A stretch of 64,000 nucleotides of DNA from a virus (IMGVR_UViG_3300048580_000994:1-64000); one strand, 5' to 3'; numbered from the stretch's first letter, positions 40,446-48,200 are shown. Made by a program: numbers and translations. Notes: a model not told the origin generated them from the sequence alone.

Positions 40446-40473
40446 AAAAGAGCACCCTTGTGGTGCTTTTTTT
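40446..40473 (+). terminator. terminator, type AGCACC/GGTGCT
   Basis: Third copy of the terminator at 38521. Confidence 0.85.
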
Positions 40474-40509
40474 CTTGATTAAAAGTATAAATATGATAGT
40501 ATAAAGAAT

Positions 40510-40581
40510 GCTTTGATAGGTTAAGTGGCAAACCGCATTTCTCGTAAAAATGAGTCCCAGCTTCGACCGCTGGTCAAAGCA
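40510..40581 (+). tRNA. tRNA-Thr(CGT)
   Basis: GCTTTGA/TCAAAGC acceptor; CATTT-CTCGTAA-AAATG; T-arm CCAGC-TTCGACC-GCTGG. Confidence 0.9.
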
Positions 40582-40600
40582 CCACTACAAGAAAGGTTTT

Positions 40601-41263
40601 ATGATGTTTACGTTTAATAACAAGACCAACGAAGTTCCATGGGATGAATATTTTGACATGGCTCATCAGCTTGGTATTACTCCGAATATGTTTGAATTTG
40701 ATTGGCAATTTGACAAAGAAAGTGTCAAGGAGCATTTGGAAAAATACTCCCGAGATTATTGGACTATTAATGGTTGTTATGTTGGGTTAGCATCCAATGC
40801 AGACGCTATGATGTTGGTGTTGAAATATTCTTGTAAGAAGATTGACGCCAAGGTATATTTTGGTGATATTAAGGATAGATTATCTTATAAAACCCATCCA
40901 AGAATTTTGGATAAATGCTCTGAAAAATATTTGAAGGGGTTAATTTCTGCAATGATTCGGAAGAAGACCAAAAGCATTACTCCTAACATTTGTCCCAACT
41001 ATAGCTTTACCCTTGGGGAGATCGAGGCTATTTTGGAAGATAAGATTTACGAACGAAATCGAAAAGAAACCATTGCGAGGAAAGCCCCAGAAGAACTAAA
41101 GCGTATTTCCACTCGAAAGCTTTTGAGAGCATATAGGGATTGGGCTGCTTATGAATATTATGAGGGGATTTATATTGAAGGTGTTCTGTATGGTTCTTTG
41201 GTTGTCAAGGCTGTTTTGGACGTAAGGGAACATTTGAAGAAGAAACCGAAAATTAGGAGATAA
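40601..41263 (+). CDS. hypothetical protein
   Basis: 220 aa; start placed at ATG 40601 (RBS GAAAGG) because the longer frame reads through the tRNA. Helical, basic C-terminus. Function unknown. Confidence 0.78.
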   Translation: MMFTFNNKTNEVPWDEYFDMAHQLGITPNMFEFDWQFDKESVKEHLEKYSRDYWTINGCYVGLASNADAMMLVLKYSCKKIDAKVYFGDIKDRLSYKTHPRILDKCSEKYLKGLISAMIRKKTKSITPNICPNYSFTLGEIEAILEDKIYERNRKETIARKAPEELKRISTRKLLRAYRDWAAYEYYEGIYIEGVLYGSLVVKAVLDVREHLKKKPKIRR

Positions 41264-41328
41264 ATATTGCTATATATGATGGGATTAAGGTAGTATATGG
41301 TGATATTGGGGTGAAAAACCCCAACAAT

Positions 41329-41410
41329 GGAGGGTAGCATCCGAGGTGGATAACTGGCTTCGAACCCCAGGCCAACCGCAAGGTTGAAGTTTCGACTACT
41401 TTACCTTCCG
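41329..41410 (+). tRNA. tRNA-Ser(CGA)
   Basis: GGAGGGT/ACCTTCC acceptor, class II arm CCAACC/GGTTG, anticodon stem with one mismatch around TTCGAAC, T-loop TTCGACT. Confidence 0.78.
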
Positions 41411-41420
41411 CTAAAAATTT

Positions 41421-41428
41421 GATAAATA
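41421..41428 (+). promoter_or_regulatory. late promoter GATAAATA
   Basis: 28 nt before the GNAT-like gene. Confidence 0.55.
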
Positions 41429-41455
41429 CTTTTAACTCTAAAATGGATTCCAATT

Positions 41456-41950
41456 ATGCGTTTAAATGATTTATCGGAAATTAAAATTTATTCCTTACAA
41501 CCTGTTGATTTTTCACCAGAACAATTGGATGAAATTTGTGACCTTATCTGTACTGGTGGTGAAGTGACAAAAGTAGGATTGGAGAAAAGAATTCGCCAAG
41601 CCAAATTAATCGCAGTTGCTGAAAAAGATGGTAGATTTGTTGCTTGTTCATCCATAAAAGTCCCAGACCCAATGTATAGAGCTAAAATTATACAAAGGGC
41701 AGGTATAATATTTAAACCTCAACTTGAATTAGGATGGGGTTTTACCCTACCAGAATATCGCAACCAAAAACTTGGGACAAAACTGAAAGAAGAATTGTTT
41801 AAAAACGTCCCCCCAACAAATGTTTATGCCACTGTTAGATTGAAGAATAAACCAGCCATCAAGGGCATCGAAAAATTTGGGTTTAAGGCTGTTGGAACAC
41901 CATATCAGGGAATGAGTGGGGATTTGATCTCCATATTTTTAGTCAGATAA
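41456..41950 (+). CDS. GNAT N-acetyltransferase-like late protein with MRLNDL leader
   Basis: 164 aa; leader MRLNDLSEIK then a GNAT fold: LIAVAEKDGRFVACSSI strands, FTLPEYRNQKLGTKLKEEL as the acetyl-CoA loop and IEKFGFKAVG near the end. Would acetylate a small molecule or protein; possibly packaged in the head. Confidence 0.78.
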   Translation: MRLNDLSEIKIYSLQPVDFSPEQLDEICDLICTGGEVTKVGLEKRIRQAKLIAVAEKDGRFVACSSIKVPDPMYRAKIIQRAGIIFKPQLELGWGFTLPEYRNQKLGTKLKEELFKNVPPTNVYATVRLKNKPAIKGIEKFGFKAVGTPYQGMSGDLISIFLVR

Positions 41951-42103
41951 AGGGCCGAATAAAATTGATTATCGGATAATAGAATTGTTAATGCAGTTTT
42001 TAGATGGTTCAAGCCCATCAATCAATCGCAAGATTGAAAAATTCAATTTTAAAACCTTGCCCTTTTGATTTTTTGTGATATGATGAATAAAAGGAGAATA
42101 ATA

Positions 42104-42337
42104 ATGGATGCAACATTAGACATACCACTTCAAGTTACAGTTCGTTTGGGTAAAACAAAAATGTCCATCAAACAACTTTTGAAAATGGGTAGGGGTGCTG
42201 TATTGGAATTGGATAATTTAGTCACAGACCCAATTGAACTATTAGTCAATGGAAAGGTTGTTGCATTGGGTGAAGTTGAAATTGTTGGTGATAATTATGG
42301 GATTAAGATAACTGAAGTTTTTGGGAAAACAGCTTGA
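42104..42337 (+). CDS. FliN-like flagellar switch (SpoA-domain) protein
   Basis: 77 aa covering essentially one SpoA domain. DIPLQVTVRLGKTKMSIKQL, then LELDNLVTDPIELLVNG, then GEVEIVGDNYGIKITEV match the conserved core of bacterial FliN throughout. FliN forms the base of the flagellar C-ring and binds CheY-P in many species. The N-terminal extension of host FliN is missing. A phage copy could poison the switch. RBS AAAGGAG. Confidence 0.88.
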   Translation: MDATLDIPLQVTVRLGKTKMSIKQLLKMGRGAVLELDNLVTDPIELLVNGKVVALGEVEIVGDNYGIKITEVFGKTA

Positions 42338-42407
42338 AAACTATAATGTGATATGATATGTTAATTAGACAAGCAGAAATTTCATTTTCGTTGTTTAGGA
42401 GAAGAAA

Positions 42408-42539
42408 ATGTTTGAACAATTTAAAGAAGAATGGGATGAATTAGATTTTTCAGATAAGTGTGGGTTCATACTTGAAATCGCCCCATCATTAGTTTCGATC
42501 AGTGTTGCGTTGATGTTGGTTGGATATCTTGCAATATGA
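42408..42539 (+). CDS. small single-pass membrane protein
   Basis: 43 aa: acidic first half, then a hydrophobic span (IAPSLVSISVALMLVGYLAI). RBS TAGGAG; stop overlaps next start. Confidence 0.65.
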   Translation: MFEQFKEEWDELDFSDKCGFILEIAPSLVSISVALMLVGYLAI

Positions 42540-42868
42540 GTATTCAAGAAGCATATCAGAAAGCAAAACCAATATATGAAAAATCTGAAAAAGTTCGCAA
42601 TATTAAAATTAAAGATCAATTGGATGATTTGGTATTTCTAATCCCAATTTCTGGTACTGCAGTTTCATCATCATATTACAATTGTATTAATCATTGGTGT
42701 AAGAAAAATTGTCAAGATATTTGGACTATTGATTCTGGTACGCCAATAACAAATGTCATATATAGGGAAAACAGAGAACTATATGACAAAGGATATGATA
42801 ATAATCATATTATAATAATCTTTGAAAATCCCAGTGATGCAATGTTATTCAAAATGAGATGGGGATAA
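42536..42868 (+). CDS. small protein with FKMRW tail
   Basis: 110 aa; contains INHWCKKN and ends ENPSDAMLFKMRWG. Overlaps both neighbours by 1-4 bases. Related in pattern to 12711 and 42868-43159. Confidence 0.75.
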   Translation: MSIQEAYQKAKPIYEKSEKVRNIKIKDQLDDLVFLIPISGTAVSSSYYNCINHWCKKNCQDIWTIDSGTPITNVIYRENRELYDKGYDNNHIIIIFENPSDAMLFKMRWG

Positions 42869-43159
42869 TGATGTTATTTGTTCTTCAAAAACCAAGACAA
42901 GAAATAAATGAAATAATATTATGGTTAGGGAAGAATCTTGGGGAAGATTGGAAAATTGCGAACACGTCAAACCTATTTTGGAATGGCGAACTATATCTTG
43001 GGTTCGTTCTTGCCCCCAATACCTGGTAAAGCCATACATGATAAACTTTGTCATTTACGAGAAATTAATCAACCAATATTAAATTCAAATGTTAAAACGC
43101 TTGTCACGTTTGAAATCCCCAACGACAAAGCTTTATTATTTAAATTAAAATTCTGTTGA
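42868..43159 (+). CDS. FKLKF-tail protein, split by +1 frame change
   Basis: Frame 1 (42868-43029) gives 53 aa with ILWLGKN and stops. The overlapping +1 frame to 43159 ends IPNDKALLFKLKFC. Only their fusion matches the family layout of neighbours: a Trp segment, then a C-terminal ExPxDxxLFKLKF. A CCCCC run just before the frame-1 stop is a plausible shift site. Alternatives are a decayed gene or an assembly error. Confidence 0.55.
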
Positions 43160-43183
43160 CAAATTCTTTATATCTGATATGAT
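43156..43183 (+). promoter_or_regulatory. sigma70-like early promoter
   Basis: TTGACA 43156-43161, TATGAT 43178-43183, spacing 16. Confidence 0.65.
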
Positions 43184-43204
43184 GGTTTTTTAGAAGGAGA
43201 AGCT

Positions 43205-43477
43205 ATGTTCTGTTATGATGAAAATCCAATCAGAGGTAAGAATTTTTCGATGCCCGCTTGTGATCCCCATACCCAATGGGAGAAACATTATCGCAACATG
43301 ATGTTTTTGGAATTTCTTGCGAAAAATCCGAAGGCGACTTTTGATGAAAAAAACCAAGCAGAGCGTGAATTGCTCATTGCCCATCGTAAATTGATTTGGT
43401 GGGAACGTTATCATGGGTTTTCGCATGAAATTGCTAGTACCATCGCTGGAAAGGTTAAAAAGGAGTGGGGAAAATGA
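43205..43477 (+). CDS. hypothetical protein
   Basis: 90-aa helical, charged protein with many Trp/His. RBS GAAGGAG. Overlaps next gene by 4 bp. Confidence 0.75.
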   Translation: MFCYDENPIRGKNFSMPACDPHTQWEKHYRNMMFLEFLAKNPKATFDEKNQAERELLIAHRKLIWWERYHGFSHEIASTIAGKVKKEWGK

Positions 43478-43743
43478 CAGATTCATTGTATGACCAAATA
43501 GAAAAACAATTAAATAACAAATACCCGAAACGTCTTTTTGGGATATTTGTCTTGATTTTGTGTGCCATTGGAATTTTCGCAATCGTTCAGCGCAACAACG
43601 TAATTAACATCAAAGAACGTTGTGTCCAAGAAAAATTGAATTATATTGAATGTAATACTGTTGTGAGACTTATGAAGCATGGCAATAGCTGGAACATTGA
43701 TGCTATGTCCTTTGAAGAATCGTTGTTGGTGATTAAAAAATGA
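43474..43743 (+). CDS. single-pass membrane protein
   Basis: 89 aa from ATG 43474; membrane span [18 protein letters not shown]; two cysteines after it. Its TGA overlaps the ATG of the bL36 gene. Confidence 0.75.
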   Translation: MTDSLYDQIEKQLNNKYPKRLFGIFVLILCAIGIFAIVQRNNVINIKERCVQEKLNYIECNTVVRLMKHGNSWNIDAMSFEESLLVIKK

Positions 43744-43862
43744 AAATTAGAAATTCACTAAAATCAGCCAAGACGAGGGATAAAAATTGCAAAATCGTCA
43801 AACGTCGTGGTAAAGTATATGTCATAAACAAACAAAACCCAAGGTTCAAGGCAAGACAATAG
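43740..43862 (+). CDS. rpmJ: ribosomal protein bL36
   Basis: A 40-aa frame starting [17 protein letters not shown], continuing [20 protein letters not shown]. This follows bacterial bL36 (about 37-41 aa) from end to end and most resembles the alphaproteobacterial C-minus type, with a single cysteine instead of the full zinc set. bL36 sits in the large subunit near the peptidyl-transferase region and is incorporated late. The ATG overlaps the previous stop; RBS is weak, so coupling is likely. It is below common length cut-offs. Identity judged by eye; confidence high because the whole length matches. Confidence 0.9.
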   Translation: MKIRNSLKSAKTRDKNCKIVKRRGKVYVINKQNPRFKARQ

Positions 43863-43868
43863 GAGTAT

Positions 43869-44249
43869 ATGATGAAAACGCCAAAAGTTAGGGGTACTGA
43901 TTGTAGAAAACAAAAACGCTATGTGAATGGACTTTTTAAAAAACTCAAAGTTGGTGGTTATTATACCAATTGCAACTATCATCCAGTTAGGTTGACTGAA
44001 AAAGTTTGGGAATGGCGTTTTGGTGCTGAAATTTCAGGTATTGATTTGATTACCAATGGACCAACGTCATGTTCAATGGTTCACTGTGGACCAACACCAA
44101 TTTCTGAAAAATATGCCAACGAATTGGTTGAAACTTGGAAAGAAGGTGGTGACAAAGCCCTTGCGATTAAAGTTGGTGGATGGACACCAGAGGCGTATGA
44201 TGAGTTTGAAAAAACTTGGAGAACCCCTGTGGAGGAAGGACGATTTTAA
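43869..44249 (+). CDS. hypothetical protein
   Basis: 126-127 aa; two adjacent ATGs after RBS AGGAG. Basic N-terminus, then alpha/beta with several cysteines. Unknown. Confidence 0.75.
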   Translation: MMKTPKVRGTDCRKQKRYVNGLFKKLKVGGYYTNCNYHPVRLTEKVWEWRFGAEISGIDLITNGPTSCSMVHCGPTPISEKYANELVETWKEGGDKALAIKVGGWTPEAYDEFEKTWRTPVEEGRF

Positions 44250-44569
44250 TGATTCAAGAAGCCTTCAAAATCGTTGAACTGGAAAACGGGGAAATCAAAA
44301 CCCTATTCCATGGCATCAACAACTCCCGAACAATGCCGACGGGGGTTTGGTTAGAAGCAGACGAGAAAATTGTTCGTGACGGTTCTGGGGATCGCTATTA
44401 TATTTCTGGTTGGCACACTTTACCAACGTATGAGGATTGTGTAAAATATATGTCCAGATTTAAAAACAGGACAGACATCCTTACCATCGTCCCATGCGAA
44501 ATTAAAGACATTAGACTAAAGGACCATTCCAAATCACCAGTGAATTTGTCCAAGTATATAAAATTTTAG
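44249..44569 (+). CDS. hypothetical protein
   Basis: 106 aa; ATG overlaps the previous stop. Soluble, beta-rich. Unknown. Confidence 0.75.
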   Translation: MIQEAFKIVELENGEIKTLFHGINNSRTMPTGVWLEADEKIVRDGSGDRYYISGWHTLPTYEDCVKYMSRFKNRTDILTIVPCEIKDIRLKDHSKSPVNLSKYIKF

Positions 44570-44578
44570 GAGATTGAT

Positions 44579-44746
44579 ATGCCAAGAATGTTAGACGAAG
44601 AAACATCAGCGAAAATGATTTGTCCCTACCTTCAAGATAAATGCCACACCCGCACTTGTATGGCTTGGCGTTTTGAAGACAAACCAATTCCAGAAGACGA
44701 GAAGAACCCTAAATTTAGAGGGTATTGTGTTATAATGGAAAAATAA
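44579..44746 (+). CDS. small cysteine-rich phage protein
   Basis: 55 aa with CPYLQDKCHTRTCMAWRF, a CxnCxnCMAWR pattern found in small phage proteins and possibly metal-binding. RBS TAGGAG. Confidence 0.75.
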   Translation: MPRMLDEETSAKMICPYLQDKCHTRTCMAWRFEDKPIPEDEKNPKFRGYCVIMEK

Positions 44747-44763
44747 GAGTTGAATTCATTCTC

Positions 44764-44880
44764 ATGTTGCCCAGCAGTGCAACATAAATGATAAAATCGC
44801 TAATTTAATATGCTCTATTGCGCTTTCAAGTATTAAATGTGCGTAAACCGGAATTCGTAAAATATTAAGGAAATTTTATC
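44764..44880 (+). ncRNA. candidate structured RNA upstream of lpxC
   Basis: Hairpin ATGTTGC/GCAACAT (44764-44770/44779-44785) is followed by an outer stem GATAAAAT/ATTTTATC (44790-44797/44873-44880). The outer stem encloses an 8-bp hairpin ATTTAATA/TATTAAAT (44803-44810/44831-44838). No gene fits. No known family recognised. Confidence 0.45.
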
Positions 44881-44953
44881 AACTGCACCATCTTATCCTT
44901 GACACCAACTAAATATCTTGCTAATATATCCTGATGACGTTAGAAAGGATTGT

Positions 44954-45070
44954 ATGATGATTATCACCAGTGGGGTCATTTTTTTGATTTGGCTTCTTAG
45001 CTTATTTTCCAGTAAAGCACCAAGTGGATTCATTTTCGTCATTTGGTTCTTTAGTCTTTTTTGTCTGTGA
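44954..45070 (+). CDS. small hydrophobic protein
   Basis: 38 aa, almost entirely two hydrophobic spans. RBS AGAAAGGA. Ends 5 nt before the lpxC ATG, so it is probably co-transcribed with lpxC. Confidence 0.6.
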   Translation: MMIITSGVIFLIWLLSLFSSKAPSGFIFVIWFFSLFCL

Positions 45071-45075
45071 ATCAA

Positions 45076-45903
45076 ATGAAACAAAAAACATTAACCAAAA
45101 CAATATCGTTCTCAGGTGTAGGACTTCACAATGGTAAACAGGTTAATGTTTTACTCTTACCAGCCCCACTAAACACCGGAATTATTTTTCAGCGAACAGA
45201 CGTTGGGGGAAATAATATCATCCCAGCCTTGTGGAACCTTGTCCACACAACCAACCTAAACACTTGTTTGAAAAATGACAACGACGTTACCATTTCCACA
45301 ATTGAACACTTGATGGCAGCATTATCAGCCTCTAACGTCACCAATTGTCATATCCAAGTCAACGGACCAGAAATTCCAATTTTGGATGGCTCTGCAGATA
45401 TTTTTTACCAGACAATCAAACCCGATACCACAGAACAAAAACTGAACCAAAAATCCATCAAGATTTTGAAACCAATAACCACCCAAACAGTGTCTTTGAT
45501 TCCGGCTGACGAATTTTCCATTGAACTTTTTATTGATTTCCCAGCCAAAATCATAGGGACACAATCATTCCACTATCGAGACAACTTCCCTGAAATCTCC
45601 CAAGCCAGAACCTTTGGGTTTGGGAACGAGATTGACTACCTTCGGAAAAATAACCTTGCCTTGGGTGGGAGTTTGGATAACGCTATCGTTGTGGCTAACG
45701 ATGGGGAAACGATTTTGAACGATGGTGGGCTGAAATACAATGATGAATTCGTCCGTCATAAAGTCATCGATGCTATCGGGGATTTGTATCTCGCTGGTTA
45801 CCCAATCATTGGTAAATTCATTGGGGTAGGTTCTGGACATTCAATGAATAACGCCCTATTGCGGGAACTTTTCAAAAACCAAGATTGTTGGGAGATGGTA
45901 TGA
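45076..45903 (+). CDS. lpxC: UDP-3-O-acyl-GlcNAc deacetylase
   Basis: A 275-aa LpxC, the committed step of lipid A synthesis: removal of acetate from UDP-3-O-acyl-GlcNAc. The catalytic set is complete: E77/H78 in STIEHL, H228 and D232 zinc ligands in RHKVIDAIGD, D236, and H255 in GSGHSMNN. GVGLHNGK and SLDNAIV motifs are also present. It lacks about 30 C-terminal residues of E. coli LpxC. The start aligns with bacterial LpxC. The stop overlaps the next ATG. Confidence 0.96.
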   Translation: MKQKTLTKTISFSGVGLHNGKQVNVLLLPAPLNTGIIFQRTDVGGNNIIPALWNLVHTTNLNTCLKNDNDVTISTIEHLMAALSASNVTNCHIQVNGPEIPILDGSADIFYQTIKPDTTEQKLNQKSIKILKPITTQTVSLIPADEFSIELFIDFPAKIIGTQSFHYRDNFPEISQARTFGFGNEIDYLRKNNLALGGSLDNAIVVANDGETILNDGGLKYNDEFVRHKVIDAIGDLYLAGYPIIGKFIGVGSGHSMNNALLRELFKNQDCWEMV

Positions 45904-46340
45904 AACCTGAAATAACATATTTTCCCAGTGGTCCAAAACATCAAGAAACTTGGTATTTGGATGATTATGACACTGTGCATCGTATTGGTGGACCTGCAAA
46001 TCAACAATGGTACACAAATGGGTTATTATTTAGCGAGGCATGGATGGAATATGGTTTGCTTCATCGTGTTGATGGACCTGCAATAAGATTTTGGTTTAGA
46101 AATGGGCAGTTGCGTTCGATTAGATGGGCTATCAATGGAAAAACACATCGTATTGGTGGTCCAGCATTTCAAACTTGGGATGAAAATTGGCAAAAACAAA
46201 AAGAACAATGGTGGGTGAATGACATTGAAAAAACCAATGAAATCCTTCAATGGATAGAAAAAGATAATATTGAGTTGGATGAAAATCACAGCATCGTCAA
46301 GAAGAACGATTTAATGATTTTTAAATTGAAATTTGGCTGA
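45900..46340 (+). CDS. repeat protein (HRxGGPA/W..NG type) with FKLKF tail
   Basis: 146 aa; three or four beta repeats with HRIGGPA, HRVDGPA and WYTNG/WFRNG units, then a helix and IFKLKFG. Translationally coupled to lpxC. Function unknown. Confidence 0.78.
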   Translation: MKPEITYFPSGPKHQETWYLDDYDTVHRIGGPANQQWYTNGLLFSEAWMEYGLLHRVDGPAIRFWFRNGQLRSIRWAINGKTHRIGGPAFQTWDENWQKQKEQWWVNDIEKTNEILQWIEKDNIELDENHSIVKKNDLMIFKLKFG

Positions 46341-46500
46341 GTTATGTTATAATGAGAATTATCTATGTGTGTGCTGGGGAAGATTTTTCCCATTCGTATG
46401 TGACCCTGCTTTATTCTCAATCCGAGCAGGAGTGTACCCGAGACCAGCAGCAGTGTTCTTTAGTGAGCATCAGTCCCCAAATTTGAGACACTGGGAACGG
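46341..46500 (+). other. untranslated region with hairpins
   Basis: CCTGCT/AGCAGG and GGGAA/TTCCC hairpins and a CCAGC/GCTGG-like pairing are visible between genes. Possible structured RNA; nothing recognised. Confidence 0.35.
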
Positions 46501-46547
46501 TAGATAATAAACTAAATACCTTTATAACCCCTTTGAGAATTTTAATT

Positions 46548-46781
46548 ATGGATAAAGATTTTGAAGATCATATAAAAAGTGTTAAAGAAAGTTCTGAAAA
46601 ATTTAGAGAAGAACATGAGGAAGAACTGCTTGAACGATGCAGAAATGTATTAACAGATGATTTTGAAACAAGGGCTGCAGAATTGCAAATTCGTTCAAAA
46701 ATTTTTAGAGAAGAAAATAAAGAAAAATTAAAATATATGCTTTTGAAAGCCAACGAAGGTCTTAAAAATATGGGAAAATAA
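46548..46781 (+). CDS. small coiled-coil protein
   Basis: 77 aa, Glu/Lys-rich, nearly all helix. RBS TGAGAA. Unknown. Confidence 0.72.
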   Translation: MDKDFEDHIKSVKESSEKFREEHEEELLERCRNVLTDDFETRAAELQIRSKIFREENKEKLKYMLLKANEGLKNMGK

Positions 46782-46926
46782 TAAAAATAATTATTGACTG
46801 TAATGACATTTTAGGATATATTGGGAAAATAAGAAGTAGGAAATAATTTTTTGAGAATCGTTGAAAAAAATTAAACGGATTTTGAAATGGACGATAAATA
46901 AAAATATGAAGTAAAGGTTACAATTT

Positions 46927-46998
46927 GCGTCGTTAGTTCAGCGGTAGAACTCTGTCTTTACACGGCAGCTGTCGGTGGTTCGATCCCATCACGACGCA
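46927..46998 (+). tRNA. tRNA-Val(TAC), second
   Basis: GCGTCGT/ACGACGC acceptor; CTGTC-TTTACAC-GGCAG; T-loop TTCGATC. Confidence 0.9.
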
Positions 46999-47008
46999 CT
47001 TATAATTT

Positions 47009-47080
47009 TGGGGTATAGTTCAGCGGTAGAACACCGGTCTGTTAAACCGGGAGCCATTGGTTCGAATCCAATTTCCCCAG
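47009..47080 (+). tRNA. tRNA-Asn(GTT)
   Basis: TGGGG/CCCCA acceptor with one mismatch; CCGGT-CTGTTAA-ACCGG; T-loop TTCGAAT. Confidence 0.88.
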
Positions 47081-47102
47081 CTGATATGATAAATAAAGAG
47101 AT

Positions 47103-47177
47103 TCGGAGTGTGGGCCAAAGGCTGGCCGCCAGTTTTGGGAACTGGACATCGAGTGAGTTCGATTCTCACCACTCCGA
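47103..47177 (+). tRNA. tRNA-Pro(TGG), third
   Basis: TCGGAGT/ACTCCGA acceptor; CCAGT-TTTGGGA-ACTGG; related to 16274. Confidence 0.92.
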
Positions 47178-47215
47178 CTTACTAATAAAATCAATAGGTT
47201 AGCAGAAATGTTAGC

Positions 47216-47818
47216 CTATTTTTTATATTTTTCTTCCCACAATCTTACTCTTTCAAATAACTCGTCTATCGTTATGGATGAATTATGGTTCTTGCGTGAA
47301 TTATCAGATTGTGAAATTAATTTACAATTCGCTGGGTGACTTATAAAAAACGGGTCTATTTTATTTTTAAAACCATCAGCCATGCTATACATGTGATCCC
47401 TTGATATTCCCCCTTTATTTGTCAGAGAATTAAACATCCCATGTTGTATTAATAATTTAAAATCAAATTCTTCTGGATAATCTTTGATGTTAAATAAAAA
47501 CTTTGATTGTTCTTTGTATTGTTTTTTATCGTTCATAAAATCAATTGGTTTAACACGTAATTCATTGTTGAATTTTGCAGCACAAGAACTTGAGCAGAAC
47601 TTTCTTTGGTGCCATACTGTTAAATAATTATCACAACAAATACATTTTCGTAGCTTTGATTGGTATTTTATTAATAAATCTGCAGCTATAATTCGTTTGG
47701 TTAAAATACAAGAACATTTTGGTCTTGTGATTGTACCATTTGATAATCCATGCATTCTCATATGCCCAGATAGAGCATTTTGGTTTTTAAATTCTTTTTG
47801 GCATATATCACATTTCAT
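47216..47818 (-). CDS. HNH homing endonuclease with C2H2-like finger
   Basis: 200 aa; starts with CDICQKEFKNQNALSGHMRMH (a C2H2-type finger), then CICCD...CSSSC, and HNH core SRDHMYSMADGFKNK with HPANCKLI. RBS CCGGAG. Leader carries element copy H. Confidence 0.87.
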   Translation of the reverse strand: MKCDICQKEFKNQNALSGHMRMHGLSNGTITRPKCSCILTKRIIAADLLIKYQSKLRKCICCDNYLTVWHQRKFCSSSCAAKFNNELRVKPIDFMNDKKQYKEQSKFLFNIKDYPEEFDFKLLIQHGMFNSLTNKGGISRDHMYSMADGFKNKIDPFFISHPANCKLISQSDNSRKNHNSSITIDELFERVRLWEEKYKK

Positions 47819-47855
47819 CTTGCGTTTTCTCCGGTATAAGTGTATAAATAATGAA

Positions 47856-47914
47856 AGTGGGACACCCCATCCTCCGGTGGACTTCAGTTGTCAACAATAC
47901 TCCTGATCACCACT
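47856..47914 (+). ncRNA. anti-RBS three-way-junction RNA element, copy H
   Basis: TATAAATA 47843-47850; P1 AGTGG/CCACT 47856-47860/47910-47914; loop CTCCGGT 47872-47878 equals antisense RBS 47829-47835. Inner stems are weaker than in other copies. Confidence 0.72.
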
Positions 47915-47958
47915 ATTAGTATTATTTATCATTATGGTTATAAAAGTCAATAATTATG

Positions 47959-47987
47959 TTGACATGATTGCTAAATAAGTGTAGTAT
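47959..47987 (+). promoter_or_regulatory. sigma70-like promoter for tRNA
   Basis: TTGACA 47959-47964, TAGTAT 47982-47987, spacing 17. Confidence 0.65.
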
Positions 47988-48004
47988 CTAAAAGTAAGAT
48001 TAAT

Positions 48005-48079
48005 GGATCGGCCAGCGGTATTTACTGGAGGGTTTTCTTCTAAAAAACTCATATGCGGGTTCAACTCCCCAACGGTCCT
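48005..48079 (+). tRNA. tRNA-Arg(TCT)
   Basis: GGATCG/CGGTCC acceptor; anticodon loop TTCTTCTAA region on an A/T stem; T-loop TTCAACT. Confidence 0.75.
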
Positions 48080-48089
48080 CTGAAAATGT

Positions 48090-48118
48090 TTGACAAAGTA
48101 TGGAGAAAAAGGTATATT
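48090..48118 (+). promoter_or_regulatory. sigma70-like promoter for tRNA
   Basis: TTGACA 48090-48095, TATATT 48113-48118, spacing 17. Confidence 0.65.
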
Positions 48119-48130
48119 AATAAAATCAAC

Positions 48131-48200
48131 TGCCCATAGTAAAAGGGATATTACAGGAGTCTTCTAAACTCTTAGTCCAGGTTCGAATCCTGGTGGGCAG
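48131..48200 (+). tRNA. tRNA-Arg(TCT)
   Basis: TGCCCAT/GTGGGCA acceptor; GGAGT-CTTCTAA-ACTCT; T-loop TTCGAAT. Confidence 0.88.

Noticed and set aside
41951-42062. tRNA before the FliN-like gene (T-arm-like GATGG-TTCAAGC-CCATC)
   Set aside because: No matching acceptor or anticodon arm; only a T-arm-like hairpin among other short hairpins.
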